Counted from the first letter of the stretch, positions 1 to 11,110 are shown. The stretch is DNA of 64,000 nt from Perilla frutescens (GCA_026008535.1 BRKX01000004.1:9139501-9203500), one strand, 5' to 3'. The notes: generated from the letters alone by a model not told the origin. A program made the numbers and translations.

Positions 1-48
1 ATATAGTAAGGACAGACTGTGGGACACCATAGTCATACAGCATTTGTT

Positions 49-3000
49 TCATCCACAAAAGTTGAGTACAACAACTCCCAGCAGCAATATATTCAGCCTC
101 GGCAGAAGCCAGCGAGATAGAGTTCTGTTTCTTGCTGAACCATGAGACCATGTTATTTTCAAGGAAGAAACATCCTCTAGAGGTACTCTTCCTATCTTCA
201 TTATTTCCTGCCCAATCTGCATCACAAAACCCCACCAAACTAGGGTTCGTATCATAGGAAAACCAAATTTCCAACTCAGCAGTACCCTTTATGTACTTGA
301 TTATGCGCTTGACAGATTTCAAGTGGCTTTCTTTGGGTTCAGATTGGTAGCGAGCACAAACTCCCACACTATAACATATGTCTGGCCTACTTGCTATAAG
401 GTATAGTAGACTCCCAATCATACTCCAGTACAAGGTTTGCTCAATAGTAACACCAGCTTCATCTGTTGTCATCTTTGAAGATGTCCCCATTGGAGTTCTT
501 TTCGGGCTGCAACTCTCCAAACCAAATTTGCTGATTAAATTCTTTGCATATTTCGTTTGGGACACAAATATTCCATCATCTTTTTGCTTCACTTGAAGTT
601 CCAGAAAGTAGGTTAATTCACCTACAAGACTCATCTCAAATTCGGAAGTCATGTCCTTCACGAATTCTTTCACCATTCTGTCCGAGACAAATCCAAAGAC
701 AATATCATCCACATAAATCTGAACGATGATCACGTCAGATTTTTCTCTCTTGATGAAGAGAGTTCTATCAGCTCCACCACGAACGTATCCTTTCTCCAGA
801 AGGAATTTGGTAAGTCACTCGTACCAAGCTCGTGGAGCTTGTTTGAGACCGTAGAGGGCCTTCTTCAGTTTGTACACATACTCAGGATAGTACGGGTCTT
901 CAAAGCCTTTGGGTTAGCTTACAAACACATCTCCAGATAAGTACCCATTTAAGAAGGTACTCTTCACATCCATTTGGTACAATTTAAACTTCATCCATGT
1001 AGCCATGGCGAGTAGCAACCTGACAGATTCAAGACGAGTAACTAGAGTGAACGTCTCGTAAAAATCCACACCTTCAACTTGGGAATAGCCTTGAGCCACA
1101 AGTCTTGCCTTATTTCTGGTTATGTTCTCTTCTTCATCGGTTTTATTTTTGAAGATCCACTTCGTCCCGATCACATTAACACCTTTAGGGCATGGAACCA
1201 AATCCCATAGTTCGTTTCTTTCAAACTGCAGAAGCTCTTCTTGCATGGCATGAATCCATCGATCACCTTGTAAGGCCTCTTTAACGTTCTTGGGCTCAGT
1301 TGTAGAAGTATAGCAGACATTTGCAATCATCTCACGATAGTTCTTTCGAACTCCTCTGGTTCTAACTCCTTCACTCACATCACCAATGATATCTGCTGCA
1401 GAATGATGCTTCTGCACACCTTTTGAAGGTTTGAACTCTTCCAGATTCTCGTTTCTCAACTCAGCTTGATCATTGTGTTCGGAACTGTCTGGAACAGAAG
1501 CTGGCATAGGAGTTGTGACATCAACAATCTCCTCATCAATCTGGACAACAGATTCTTCCAGATCATCTACAACAATATTGATAGACTCCATCACCGTCTT
1601 GTTCCTCTTGTTAAACACACGATAGGCCCGACCATTTCTCGAATATCCGAGAAAGGTGCATTCATCTCATTTGGCATCAAACTTGCCAAGCTGCTCTCAG
1701 TCTCTTAACATATAACAAGTACTACCGAAGATGTGAAAGTACTTTAAATTTAGTTTCTTCTCTTTTCACAGCTCATAGGGAGTAACTCTTGTCTTGGGTC
1801 TGAAGTATACCAGGTTAATAACATGGCATGCTGTGTTCACAGCTTCAGCCCATAGATTGTCAGGGACAAATTTTGCCTTCAACATGACTCGGCTCATTTC
1901 TTGAAGAGTCCGATTTTTCCTCTCAACAACACCATTTTGTTGAGGCGTTTTTGGTGCAGAAAACTCCTGTGCAATACCTCTTTCTTCACAAAAACATTTG
2001 AAATAAGCATTTTCAAATTCACGACCGTGATCACTTCGAATTCTCATCACAGCTGTTGCTTTCTACACTTCAAGCTTAAGACACAGATTCTTGAATGTCT
2101 CAAAAGCTTCTCCCTTATCTCTAAGGAATTCAACCCATGTGAATCGTGTGAAGTCATCCACACACACAAAAATAAACTTCTTCCGTCTAATACTTTTAGT
2201 TTAAATAGGCCCCATCAAATCCATATGCAACAGCTCCAAAGCTTTTGAGGTGGTAATCTTCTTAACAGATTTGTGTGATGTATGAATCTGTTTTCCCACT
2301 TGACATGGCCCACAAATTTTGCTATGATCAATATCAAACTTCGGGACTCTATTCACAACTTCTGTCTTCATGAGTTGCTGCATGTTTCTGTAACTCACAT
2401 GGCCGAGCTTTTCATGCCATATGTTTGCTTCATCAAGTTGAGTTCTGAAGCAATTATCTTTCATATTGAGAAGGTAACAATTGTCCCTTGATCTGTCTCC
2501 ATCCATCAGTGACACACATTTTTTGTTCTTCACAAGACATTTGTCTCTAGTAAAATGAACCAAGAGACCTTGATCGCAGAGTTGACTTCTGCTAATTAAG
2601 TTAGCTTTCAGTCCTTCAACAAGCAAAACATCCTCTAAGTTGGGCATCCCTTCAACATTTAGATGACCACGGCCAAGAACTCTTCCCTTAAAACCGTCTC
2701 CAAAAGTAACAGATTGATAAGAACAATCCTTTTGGATATTCTTCAACATACTGGCATCTCCAGTCATGTGTCGCGAGCATCCGCTGTCAAAGTACCAGCT
2801 GCTCTTTGCGTGAATATTGAGGGCAGTGTGAACAATATAGTTCCTGTGACTGTTCCAGGATCTGTTCCGCACAGATTATCTTCTGAAATTCAGGTCATTC
2901 TGAGATCGACCTTTCCTCTTCATTCTTCTGAGATCATTGATGTAGTATCTACAGTATGGTCGAATGTGACTAGGTTTTCCACAATAGTGGCAGACAACTC

Positions 3001-3203
3001 CATTCTTTCGAGGCTGTGACTTTGAGGTTGTGGCTGCTTGATTTCTGATTTAAATTCAGGTTCTGGAACAGATTCATCATGCTTTCCAGATGTTTGTCCT
3101 TGTCAGAAACGATCGGAAAACTTCCCACCAGTGTATCCAAGACCTGTATGGTCCTGCGGACTTTTTCCTTTAGCAAGTATGTCATCGAGTTGAGATGATC
3201 CAA
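49..3203 (-). pseudogene. Ty1/copia pol region (protease, integrase, reverse transcriptase, RNase H), broken
   Basis: Copia polyprotein on the minus strand. Reading right to left: an aspartic protease motif (FDSGCSRHMTG, near 2780), a GAG-pre-integrase block with HEKLGHVS and CGPCQVGKQ (2290-2440), an integrase core with SDHGREFEN and PQQNGVVERKNRTL (1900-2040), a reverse transcriptase block (LYQMDVKSTFLNG near 950; YVDDIVFG at 693-718), and RNase H motifs with CDADWAG, ASAEAEY (50-230). The order protease-integrase-RT is diagnostic of Ty1/copia. In-frame stops break the frame at about 2200, 2050, 1765 and 913, so no full polyprotein can be made. The 3' end and 3' LTR lie beyond the left edge. 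Assignment to copia is certain; the clade (Tork-like) is a guess. Confidence 0.95.
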
Positions 3204-3273
3204 AGTTCATCATCTTGACAAGCTTCTTTAGATGAAGCAGTTCACCATTCTGAGAGTGAGAATTGTTTCTGGA

Positions 3274-4557
3274 CTATTGAAGATCATTCTGCAATTCACT
3301 GAGGCGCGTAGACAAACAATCTCTCTCTTTAATGAGATCACCATTCTCTTTCATCAGCCCTTCATTGACTTTAACCACCATGATCCAGCTCTCATGAAGC
3401 TTTTTGTAAGCTTCTATGGCAGACTCTTCAGTGAATTTTTCATCATCACTGCATTCCGAAACATTGTCATTATGTCTGTCAGAGACAGAATTAGACACAG
3501 GTTCTTTGTTAGAATGTGTCATGAAAGCAATATGGTTGCTCACACATTCTTCATCACTCCCACTATCATCTGGATCATCACTTTCACTAAGAGTGGAACT
3601 GTAGGATTTATTCTTCTTCTTTAAGGTGTTAGCACATTCAGCTTGATAGTGCCCAAGACCCTCACATTCTCTACACTTGACCTCCTTCTGTTTTTCTTCA
3701 ATGGAATCTTCATCTTTACATCTCCGAGGTTTGGAGAATCTGTTCTTGACAGAATTATTCTGTGAAGACTTCTCATAACGTTTGACAAATTTTGAGAAAT
3801 TCTTTGTCAGAAGGGCAATTGACTCAGCCAGATCATTTTTGTCAGATACATTACTTGGAACATCAGCACTGGAGCCGGCTTGAAAAGCTATGCTTTTCTT
3901 CTGAACTGTCTCTTCATTTATTAGTCCCATTTCAAAAGTCCTCAGGGACCCCATCAGCTCATGTAACTTCATCTTGCTCACGTCCTTGGACTCTTCTATC
4001 GCCGTGACTTTATATGCAAATCTCTTAGGTGATCGCAGAACTTTCCGCACAAGTTTCTCCTCCGAGATGGCATCACCAAGTGCAAAGCTTTCATTAGCTA
4101 TGTCACAAATCTTGGCGTTGAAATCAGCAAGCTTTTCACCTTCATCCATTCGAAGGTTTTCAAATCTGGTAGTGAGGAGCTGCATACGAGATGCACGAAC
4201 ACTGCTCGTTCCTTCGAAAGTAGTTTGAAGGATATCCCATGCATCCTTTGCCTTGTCACATGTGGAGATGAGTTTGAACACGTTCATGTCCACTGCAGAA
4301 AAAATGGCGTTCATGGCTTTAGCATTCAGCCCCATGATCAGATAATCAGCATCGTCAAACTCTTCTTCTGGCTTCAGCACCGCTTTGCCTTTCTCATCCT
4401 TCTTGATAGGAGGCTTCCACCCTTCAGTCAACATCTTCCAGGCACGCTCATCAATTGAGCGAATGAAAGCTGTCATACGAGCTTTCCAATAGGCATAATT
4501 ATTACCATCAAGAAGCGGAGGTCGCACCGTCGAGGCTCCTTCTTTCATCGAGTCCAT
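3274..4557 (-). CDS. gag: copia Gag protein
   Basis: A 427-codon ORF at the 5' end of the copia element. It opens with the typical copia Gag start (PPLLDGNNYAYWKARM), carries the UBN2/DUF4219-type Gag core (residues 10-220) and a CCHC zinc knuckle, C-R-E-C-x4-H-x4-C, near residue 295, followed by an acidic Ser/Asp-rich tail. Gag forms the virus-like particle and packages the RNA. The ORF ends at a stop after which the same reading region continues towards pol, so this stop separates gag from pol; it may be a decay mutation, because copia elements normally encode one gag-pol ORF. The ATG lies about 80 bp inside the primer binding site, as expected. Confidence 0.9.
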   Translation of the reverse strand: MDSMKEGASTVRPPLLDGNNYAYWKARMTAFIRSIDERAWKMLTEGWKPPIKKDEKGKAVLKPEEEFDDADYLIMGLNAKAMNAIFSAVDMNVFKLISTCDKAKDAWDILQTTFEGTSSVRASRMQLLTTRFENLRMDEGEKLADFNAKICDIANESFALGDAISEEKLVRKVLRSPKRFAYKVTAIEESKDVSKMKLHELMGSLRTFEMGLINEETVQKKSIAFQAGSSADVPSNVSDKNDLAESIALLTKNFSKFVKRYEKSSQNNSVKNRFSKPRRCKDEDSIEEKQKEVKCRECEGLGHYQAECANTLKKKNKSYSSTLSESDDPDDSGSDEECVSNHIAFMTHSNKEPVSNSVSDRHNDNVSECSDDEKFTEESAIEAYKKLHESWIMVVKVNEGLMKENGDLIKERDCLSTRLSELQNDLQ

Positions 4558-4619
4558 CTCGGCAAAAACAACACAATAACACGGATTAATACCCCAAGAT
4601 CAACCCTAAATATAGGCAA

Positions 4620-4634
4620 CCTGCTCTGGTGCCA
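4620..4634 (-). promoter_or_regulatory. copia primer binding site (initiator tRNA-Met type)
   Basis: On the minus strand the sequence just inside the LTR reads TGGCACCAGAGCAGG. This is close to the plant iMet-type binding site TGGTATCAGAGC, differing at two bases. It fixes the orientation of the element and the inner edge of the 5' LTR. Confidence 0.75.
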
Positions 4635-4636
4635 AT

Positions 4637-5526
4637 TGTAAAACAGTAATACGTGCTTAAACATTTTTAGTTAACTGCTTAAAAATTATTCTGTGATATG
4701 TGTGGGACAAATGCAAGAACATAAATGAAGAAAGCAGTAAAAACGCACCAGATGATAACCCAGTTTGGTTCAAACAACCTACTCTGGGGGGATTGCTCCC
4801 AAACTTGAAGATTCGACTGGTACTCCTTCGAAGAGTGTATTAAGGATCTTACACATACAAGCCTCCTGCCTTATGTCGCTCGTTCTTCTCCTCGAACTCT
4901 TTCGCTAGCCGAAATTTGTAAGATCCTCTCACAACCATGACACTAGACTCCCTCTAGCTACCCACGACTTTAACTTACAATCTCTCCCGAGATTGCATAC
5001 AAAACGGATATAAAAATCCCTCACGTGTTTCACTCGAAAACACTCAAAACTAGTCTATCACGTTGAATGTTTTAATGAACAACTACTAGTTACAAAAATG
5101 GCCACAAACTGATTCTAACACTAGAATCTAAATAAAATATCAGTGGTACCGATTGCTGCACAAATCGATCTTCATATATAGTCTTCACTTCAGCTTGGCG
5201 TCAATCTCTTGCTTTCCGCCAACTAGGTAAGTGGTTTGTGGCCTTCCAAAAGTGTGTAGATACTTCCCATGTGTAGGAGGGTTAATTCAGCACCGAATCG
5301 ACACCACAAGGCAGTAAAATGAATCTATCTTGACCTTCCAAACTGGTTTGGCGCAAGATCTTTCCAATAAGAAAACTGTCATAAATAGAGTGTCCCTGGT
5401 TCTGTCTGGGACATACTCTGGAACAGTTCACCAACTGTTCTTTCTTTTCTTACACAGCGGAAAACAAATCTTCATGGGACATACCCAGGCACACATTGTC
5501 GAACATATCTCGCCAATACAACAACA
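4637..5526 (-). repeat. copia 5' LTR
   Basis: The inner edge is clear: TGTAAAACAG on the plus strand directly abuts the primer binding site. The outer edge is proposed at 5526, where the minus strand starts TGTTGTTGTATTGG. A TATA-like box (CTATATATGAAG, minus, near 5175) lies about 350 bp inside that edge, which suits a U3 promoter. The outer edge could be off by a few bases, because the partner LTR and target-site duplication lie outside the window. Confidence 0.65.
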
Positions 5527-5699
5527 CAAATACTTAGTGCATGACGGTGGCAGTAACAGATTTGTTGGTATTGAAGTGATGTTCGTGGATTTCTGACTAA
5601 GATTCAATGTTCTGTCCTAGGTGCTATGCTTTTGTTTTTCGAAGATAGATGAATAGTCCTCTAATTTTTTCATGTTTATAAGCAATGGTGAGAATGTCA

Positions 5700-6056
5700 T
5701 TGGATGCAAGCAGTGAATGGGAAGCAAGTTCAGATATCACTTACTAGATTTATGGAGAGAAATACCTGGAAATTTATAAAGGAGCTCTGGCTGCTGCTTC
5801 TCAGTGCTCAGCAAAATGTGAGGTGTCCCTCAACAATTTTTGGATGCAAAAGAAGATGAAACTAAGAAAAAGAAGGTTGCTCTTGTGCTTTATTGATATT
5901 GTAGATGGTTGGTTATATGTATTAATTGCTCTGTCTTTATCAATGGCCCTTCTTTTGGAATTGCAGGCAGAGATAGATCATATAGTCCACGAAATTCATA
6001 GAAAGAAAGAGAAAGAGAAGCAAGAATTTCAGGAAGAGAAGTTGAAGATGGTAACT
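5700..6056 (+). pseudogene. two exon-like fragments of an unidentified cellular gene
   Basis: Two stretches look like plant exons. The first (about 5748-5870) encodes YGEKYLEIYKGALAAASQ and further on a lysine-rich end. The second (about 5967-6048) starts after a TTGCAG acceptor, encodes AEIDHIVHEIHRKKEKEKQ, and ends at ATG|GTAACT, a plausible donor. The space between looks like a short AT-rich intron. I do not recognise the family. The fragment sits between the copia LTR and a Mutator-like end at 7126-7423, so it may be captured DNA. It could also be chance. Confidence 0.3.
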
Positions 6057-7125
6057 ATACTAATTTCCATGCATGAGTTCAATTGAAATTTGGTCAAAAG
6101 AAATTGCGAATATTTGTTTGAATTACAAAATTAAACTCTAAATTTTTTGTAAGATCAACTCCTGTTAGACACAGAAAATAGAAAATCTGTTCTTGCAAGA
6201 CATGGTAGGGAAGTCGAAAGACAAAAATTATGTCATTCTTTTCCATAACAACTCTGTTACATTTTCAGTGGATACATTTTGCTGTTAAAAGATGTAAATT
6301 TGGGGTACCTTTTCTGCTGCCAGTACCCTAGATGACAGTGTACTGAATTCTCTCCAAGTGGTTTTTACCTTGAAAGACCTTAAATATCCTTAGGAGTTAC
6401 TCATGCAAGATATAACATCATTCTTTCATCTGCCATTATGTCTTAAGATGATGATCTATAGGAACCAAATGATACAAGCCGGTTAGCTTGATGTGGTTTT
6501 TGTTTGTCCTCATTTATCTTATTTAGAATATTTCTCAGGCTGTCAAAATTTTCCTATAGATCCCCTATTTCCCTGGGATTGTAGCTCAATTGGTTAGAAA
6601 AGCTGACATTCTCACTTCTGGTTTTTGGACAATTTGCTCAGTTTTGGATATTGGAGATGATGTTAGTGTCAATTTGTCACTGATGAACTGATGGTTCTTT
6701 GAGTAGCCAGACATAAGTTGCACAATGTATGAGCTAGTTACACATGAACTCTTCACATTAGCTTTATTGTTGAAGATGAGCTTATGTAAATATTTAAAGC
6801 CTTAACCACTTTCTACCATCGAACACATTTAGATTTCATATTGGGAACTAGTAAACTATAAGGCTTTGCTTGAACGCCATCTCAAAATCCCAGTGACCTG
6901 GAAATGTAAGAACTAATGTATTGTTCAGGAGATACAGGTTCTTAAAGTCTTAAATTGAAACATGTCCACTCTGGATAATCTTTTGCTATAGTTAGAGATC
7001 TTTGTTTTATTTCATTTTCTAAAATTTGTTGATTTTTGAATAGTTATATGACATAATATTTGCTAATCTAATTAGTTAAATAAGTATTTCAACAACATAA
7101 ATCTTAGTTTTGGTACTTGTTTGCA
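6057..7125. other. AT-rich intergenic DNA, no gene seen
   Basis: No convincing ORF or RNA gene. A 19-bp stretch at 6575 resembles the 5' arm of a tRNA but has no partner arms. The sequence has the T-rich look of intron or intergenic plant DNA and may continue the gene fragment to its left. Confidence 0.5.
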
Positions 7126-7423
7126 GGTTTCTTACTAGTTTCTTGCAGTACTTAGACCAAAGACATTTAATTTTTGGTCCAAATCAGGTTAAATTTCCCT
7201 TCAAATCAATTTTACCTCCAATTGACTTGCAAAAAATTTCTGGGATTTTTTTGTATGGGACCAAAATTGATACCAAAATGGGACCAAAATCGATAATTTT
7301 TTAACGGAAACGTGACGGTGGGATTAAAATTGATAATTCAAGTGATTTGGGACCAAAAGTGGTAAGGGCGGGACCAAAATCGGACTAGGACATGTCCTGT
7401 GGGAACAAAATCAAAATTTTCTC
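7126..7423 (+). mobile_element. Mutator-like (MULE) terminal arm, right-hand orientation
   Basis: The stretch carries repeated GGGACCAAAA and GGACCAAAATTGATA motifs, an ACGGAAACGTGACGG core, and ends AAAATTTTCTC. The same pattern forms the right arm of the better-preserved element at 11141-13227. No inverted partner was found to the left, so this is an orphan arm or the remainder of a truncated element. Confidence 0.55.
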
Positions 7424-7786
7424 GTAAAATTTATAATTTTAATAACAATGATGATTTTTATACCGAACATTGAAAAATGAATAGAAGTTCTTAAACTCAT
7501 TAAAAACATCAAGTGTCCAATACGAAACAATATAAATTCAAGAATCTCTCAGATTCCACAATATAAAACTGCTGGTCTGTGGGCAAGTACTTCATAACAT
7601 CCTCAAAATTTTCAAGTAAAATGCCATCATCTAAAGCAGATTGAAATTTGTATTTTTTGCGCTAATGCTTCATTAGACTTTTATCATGTTCTCCCGCACC
7701 ATAGGAAGACCAGATTCAGTTGAGCTATAAAATATTCCTAATAAAGTGTGCCTGGTAAGTGATAAATGTACAGCCCAGTAGTTGTT

Positions 7787-8620
7787 TTTTTTTTTTTTGT
7801 CGAAGGTAACCCGCAGCCGCTACCGAGGTGCGCACTGGGTAAACCCCGCCCCTGTGTAATAGCCTGCAAACCACACAGGGGAGGTAAACCACACATGGCA
7901 AGCCAGGTGTGACAGGCTCACACCTAGTGGTGTTGGTGGGATTCGAACTTGAGACCTTTGGCCTCAAGATATCACCACTCCACCACTAGTGATGCGATTC
8001 TGCAACCCCAGGACTTGTATCAGATTGCCAGAGACGGAATCCTCGACCCGAACTTCTCAACACGGACGAACTATAGGTATATGAAACCTATAACCCAGCT
8101 ATGATTGGAAATAAGAACCTTGGATGAAAATTGAAGACGCCACAAACAGTTGTGATCTACTGTTTGATAAGTCGGATGAACACGACACACGGTTCAATAA
8201 AATCTCCAGAGAGAATTCTCAAATTTAATATATCAAAACTGTCTAATGAAATGTAATGCAAGCCCTTATATAGGTGGGCAAAATAAAACAACCCTAAAAG
8301 TCAAAACCTAATCTAAAAAGGAAATAAATAAATAGAAATCGGATAAATCCGCCACTGTCCAAATAGGCGCGACTCGGGCCCACTCGCGCCCCTGGTCGAA
8401 CTGTAGCTCGCGCCAGACTCAGTGCAGGACACGTCGAGGGCGTGACCTGCTCGCCCGCGCCACCACTCGCGCTCAGCCCAAAGCCAAACACGTCTCTAGC
8501 GCGACTGGTTCACTCGCGCCAGGTCTCGCGCTGCCACTAGCGCCAGCCTCCCCGAACGCTCGAACTCGATCATCGGCACCCTATCCAGGATCGTATCAAC
8601 TAGGCCATCCCCAAGGGGAC
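7787..8620 (-). mobile_element. tRNA-derived SINE (Au-SINE-like), split by a solo LTR
   Basis: Read on the minus strand the element starts AGTCCCCTTGGGGATGGCC, has an A-box-like TAGTGGTGGAGTGG and a B-box-like GGTCTCAAGTTCGAATCCC, and ends in a short A tail (the T run at about 7784-7798). The parts are 7787-7985 and 8604-8620; the 5-bp ACTAG between them is duplicated by the LTR insertion. Length without the insertion is about 220 bp, with an 18-bp target duplication, as expected for LINE-mobilised SINEs. The general look is that of the plant Au-SINE family; the family name is from memory. Confidence 0.85.
7991..8598. mobile_element. solo LTR, 608 bp, with ACTAG target-site duplication
   Basis: Begins TGATGCGATTC and ends GGATCGTATCA, giving TG/CA ends and a short inverted repeat (TGATRCGAT). 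It is flanked on both sides by ACTAG (7986-7990 and 8599-8603). There is no internal region, so it is a solo LTR left by LTR-LTR recombination. It contains a GC-rich run of repeated CTCGCGCC-like motifs (8360-8550). It sits inside the SINE, so it is the younger insertion. The minus strand is the likely sense strand, but this is uncertain. Confidence 0.9.
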
Positions 8621-8778
8621 TACAGCCCAGTAGTTGTTAATTGAACAAAGAATGGAGAGAGAGAAAATGGAGAGAGATGTAAAAAGGTTCACAATGGGTT
8701 TGAGTAATTTGCTTTATCAATCAAGAAAAGAAGAACCAACCAAAGCTAGAATCAGTAAAATAAACAAGCATAAAAAAA

Positions 8779-9620
8779 GAGCTGCACTTGCATGCAGCGG
8801 GCCTTCCGTGCTGCTATTTCAGGCGGACACGTGGCCCCACGCACGGCGCGTGGGGCCCACGCGCCCTTTTTTTTTTTCTAGCCGATTTTTTCTCTTTTTT
8901 TTCCCCATTTTTCTAGCAGGGTGTTGTACGTTTTTTTATCTTTTTTATCAATTTTATTTGTTCCAAAAAAATATATACCCTAAAAAAAATATTAGTGAAC
9001 CCTAAAATTAAAATAAATTGATTTAATTTGTTTGAAATAAGTATTAAATAGAATTAATAAACCCTAAAAAAACATAAAATAAACCCCTAAAAATACCCCC
9101 AAAAAAATCCTAAAAAACACAAAATAAACCCCTAAAAACACCCCCAAAAAATCCTAAAAAACACAAAATAAACCCCTAAAAATACCCCCAAAAAACTCTA
9201 AAAAACACAAAATATACCCTAAAAAAACCCCCTAAAAAAACTAAAAAAACCCTAAAAAACCATGAACCCTAAAAAAAACCCCTAAAAAACATGAACCCTT
9301 TAAAAAATTATGAAAACAAAAAAAATCCCTAAACTACTAAGCTCTAAACATTAATTTGAATGGAATAAATCACAAATTGAACTAAAGAAACTAGTATAAA
9401 ATAACTAACAGACCCCTTACTTTTTAATGATACAGATGATACTTTTTGAATGTTTTGTGATACCTTTTAATAGGACTGTTGGTACCGACTTTGGACAGAT
9501 TTTTTTTATAGATTGACTCGGTCAACGCGGGTTGACCAACGTTGATCGGGTCATGGCACGGATTTGACCCGCCCATCTCATATAATGTTATTTGCATCAT
9601 GATGCATGCAAGTTTTTACC
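8779..9620. mobile_element. short TIR element 'X', copy 1
   Basis: 842 bp. Starts GAGCTGCACTTGCATGCA and ends TGCATGCAAGTTTTTACC, so the ends are inverted copies sharing ACTTGCATGCA. It is flanked by TAAAAAAA on both sides (8771-8778, 9621-9628). A second, shorter copy lies at 18008-18542 and shares the 5' part (CAGGCGG, CACGTGGC) and about 230 bp at the 3' end. It has no coding capacity. The class is uncertain; a DNA transposon with 8-9 bp duplications fits best. Confidence 0.65.
9055..9330. repeat. tandem repeat with telomere-like CCCTAAAA motifs
   Basis: About three copies of a 45-46 bp unit built from AAACCCCTAAAAA, ACCCCCAAAAA and ATCCTAAAAAACACA, continuing into looser CCCTAAAA repeats. 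It lies only in copy 1 of element X and is missing from copy 2. Confidence 0.8.
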
Positions 9621-9772
9621 TAAAAAAAATAATGATGTCAAACCACATGCAACATTACCAGGATAAGTTGTGTTACAAATAACATATGAACATTTGACAT
9701 ACCCTTGAATGAATTCATTTAGCTGCGGCCACAACTCCTCGCCCCTCAAGATATTTATTTTCACTGAGATCT

Positions 9773-9891
9773 TATCAACTGCGCAGAAACCTCGGCTCCA
9801 TTCCAGCCAATTCGGTGAGTAACTCCAAAGCCTCGTGCGCAGTGGCTTCCTGGCCCGAGTTCAGAGCCTCAGTCAACGTCCTCATCATCGT
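9773..9891 (-). pseudogene. importin-5 / karyopherin beta-3-like gene fragment
   Basis: The minus strand encodes about 40 residues, including MMRTLTEALNSGQEA and HEALELLTELAGMEPRFLR. This matches my memory of a HEAT-repeat segment of plant importin-5-type nuclear import receptors. The frame is lost after FLR, and the rest of the gene is absent. It is a captured exon piece, next to the Mutator-like arm at 10090-10243. A further stretch at 9700-9765 (EELWPQLNEF in another frame) may be a second piece, not recognised. Confidence 0.5.
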
Positions 9892-10089
9892 GCATCCTTT
9901 GAAATCATCGTGCGGCATTTGAAATCGACGAGCTTCTTTGAAATCGGGGGAAATATAGGTGAGAAGGGTTTGGGGGCTTTTTGAAATCGGGAAGAATTAG
10001 GGTTCTTTCTTTTGATTAGGGAATTTTTACTCAATTTGGGGATAAATCGAACATGTGAGTCACGTGCATCTGCTTCTCCGTTAACCCGT

Positions 10090-10243
10090 CTAATTTCCGT
10101 CTAAATCGTGGTACCAAAATTGATAGTCCATGTCCTATGGGACCAGATTTGATATCAATTTCTGAAATAGGATCAAATGTGGTATGAGTGGGACCAAAAT
10201 CGGACTAGGTCATGTTCTATGGGACCAAAATCGGATTTTTCTC
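10090..10243 (+). mobile_element. Mutator-like (MULE) terminal arm, right-hand orientation
   Basis: Contains GTCTAATTTCCGTCTAAATC, GGTACCAAAATTGATAG, GGGACCAAAATCGGACTAGG twice in variant form, and ends GGATTTTTCTCT. It is close in sequence to the arm ending at 7423 and has the same orientation. It probably closes the element that carries the importin fragment; the left arm is missing or not recognisable. Confidence 0.55.
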
Positions 10244-10486
10244 TAGCAAATGATTTCTCTTTAATTATATACACATGGATAATTTTTCAGAAGATTGAGC
10301 GGGAAGAAAGAAACATATGCATATGCATGCAGAATATAAAACTGTTATTCCCAGTTGTGTTGAACTTTTACTCTGTTCCAAGTTTGAGTAATATGTATGT
10401 CCAGCTATACATACGTATCTCACAATTCACCTTCTATTAATAATTCATGCACGTTGAATTAATAGAGCACATACAACAAGTACATT

Positions 10487-10621
10487 TTCCGGCTAGCGCG
10501 TGGTTATGCGCTCTCGAGCACGTATTCTTACGATGTCGAGGCACGCTACGCTGTGATAGAGTACACGCTCTATGTCACCTACCTCGGTAAATCGAACGTT
10601 CGTCGAAGTCTAGATGTCTGA
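10487..10621 (+). pseudogene. dirigent protein, 3' end only
   Basis: Encodes 44 residues and a stop, corresponding to residues 158-196 of the intact dirigent gene at 16588: FRLARGYALSSTYSYDVE, then ARYAVIEYTLYVTYLGKSNV. The match continues into the 3' untranslated region (ATGTTGTGCAC region, 10715). The 5' three-quarters of the gene are absent. The fragment is therefore a truncated tandem duplicate, not an independent gene. Its open frame and mostly silent differences suggest it was recently functional. Confidence 0.9.
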
Positions 10622-10885
10622 GATTGAATCAAGGGTTCTGATCAAAATAATAAATTGATTGTGCATGCATGCATGCATACGTCTGTTTGATTTTTCCCTT
10701 GAAGTATATATTGTTAGATGTTGTGCACAACATCCTACTGTTTATTGATACATGGTTTGTGTTCTTTGTTTGTTGACAAAACGATCGGAGCCCTCTAAGA
10801 TGTAATTGCGCTTCAACTTAATATATAGAAACTCTTGGTTCAAATTTCTTCTTGCACATTTTTGTGTTTCACTCCGTTTTCATTA

Positions 10886-11110
10886 TTAAATTTATAATTT
10901 TAATAATATTATTATAAAATAAAAATTAATTATAATATAAATAATCATGATCAATATTTATCAATAAAATTTAATTCTGAAATAATCAAATATAATAATA
11001 AATTATTAATTAAAAACTGAAAATTAAATACTAAAAAATAATTATAAATCATTATTGGGTGGGGTAAACCCTAAGAAATAATCCTAAAATTAAACTAAAT
11101 CACTAAAAAA
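10886..11110 (+). repeat. AT-rich repeat 'Y', copy 1
   Basis: Contains AATCATGATCAATATTTATC, AAATACTAAAAAATAATTAT and GGGTGGGGTAAACCC. Related copies lie at 15095-15310 (opposite strand) and 18560-18800. No ends or coding potential are clear. Confidence 0.55.

Larger units (their letters stand above)
7769..8638. repeat. 18-bp target-site duplication flanking a SINE
   Basis: TACAGCCCAGTAGTTGTT occurs at 7769-7786 and again at 8621-8638, identical over 18 bases. It brackets the SINE and the solo LTR nested in it. Confidence 0.9.

Noticed and set aside
6575..6620. tRNA-like GGGATTGTAGCTCAATTGG
   Set aside because: Only the acceptor/D-arm part is tRNA-like; no anticodon arm or T-arm follows, so it is not called a tRNA gene.
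9055..9330. True telomere or chromosome end
   Set aside because: Units are degenerate, not TTTAGGG arrays, and the sequence continues with ordinary DNA on both sides.
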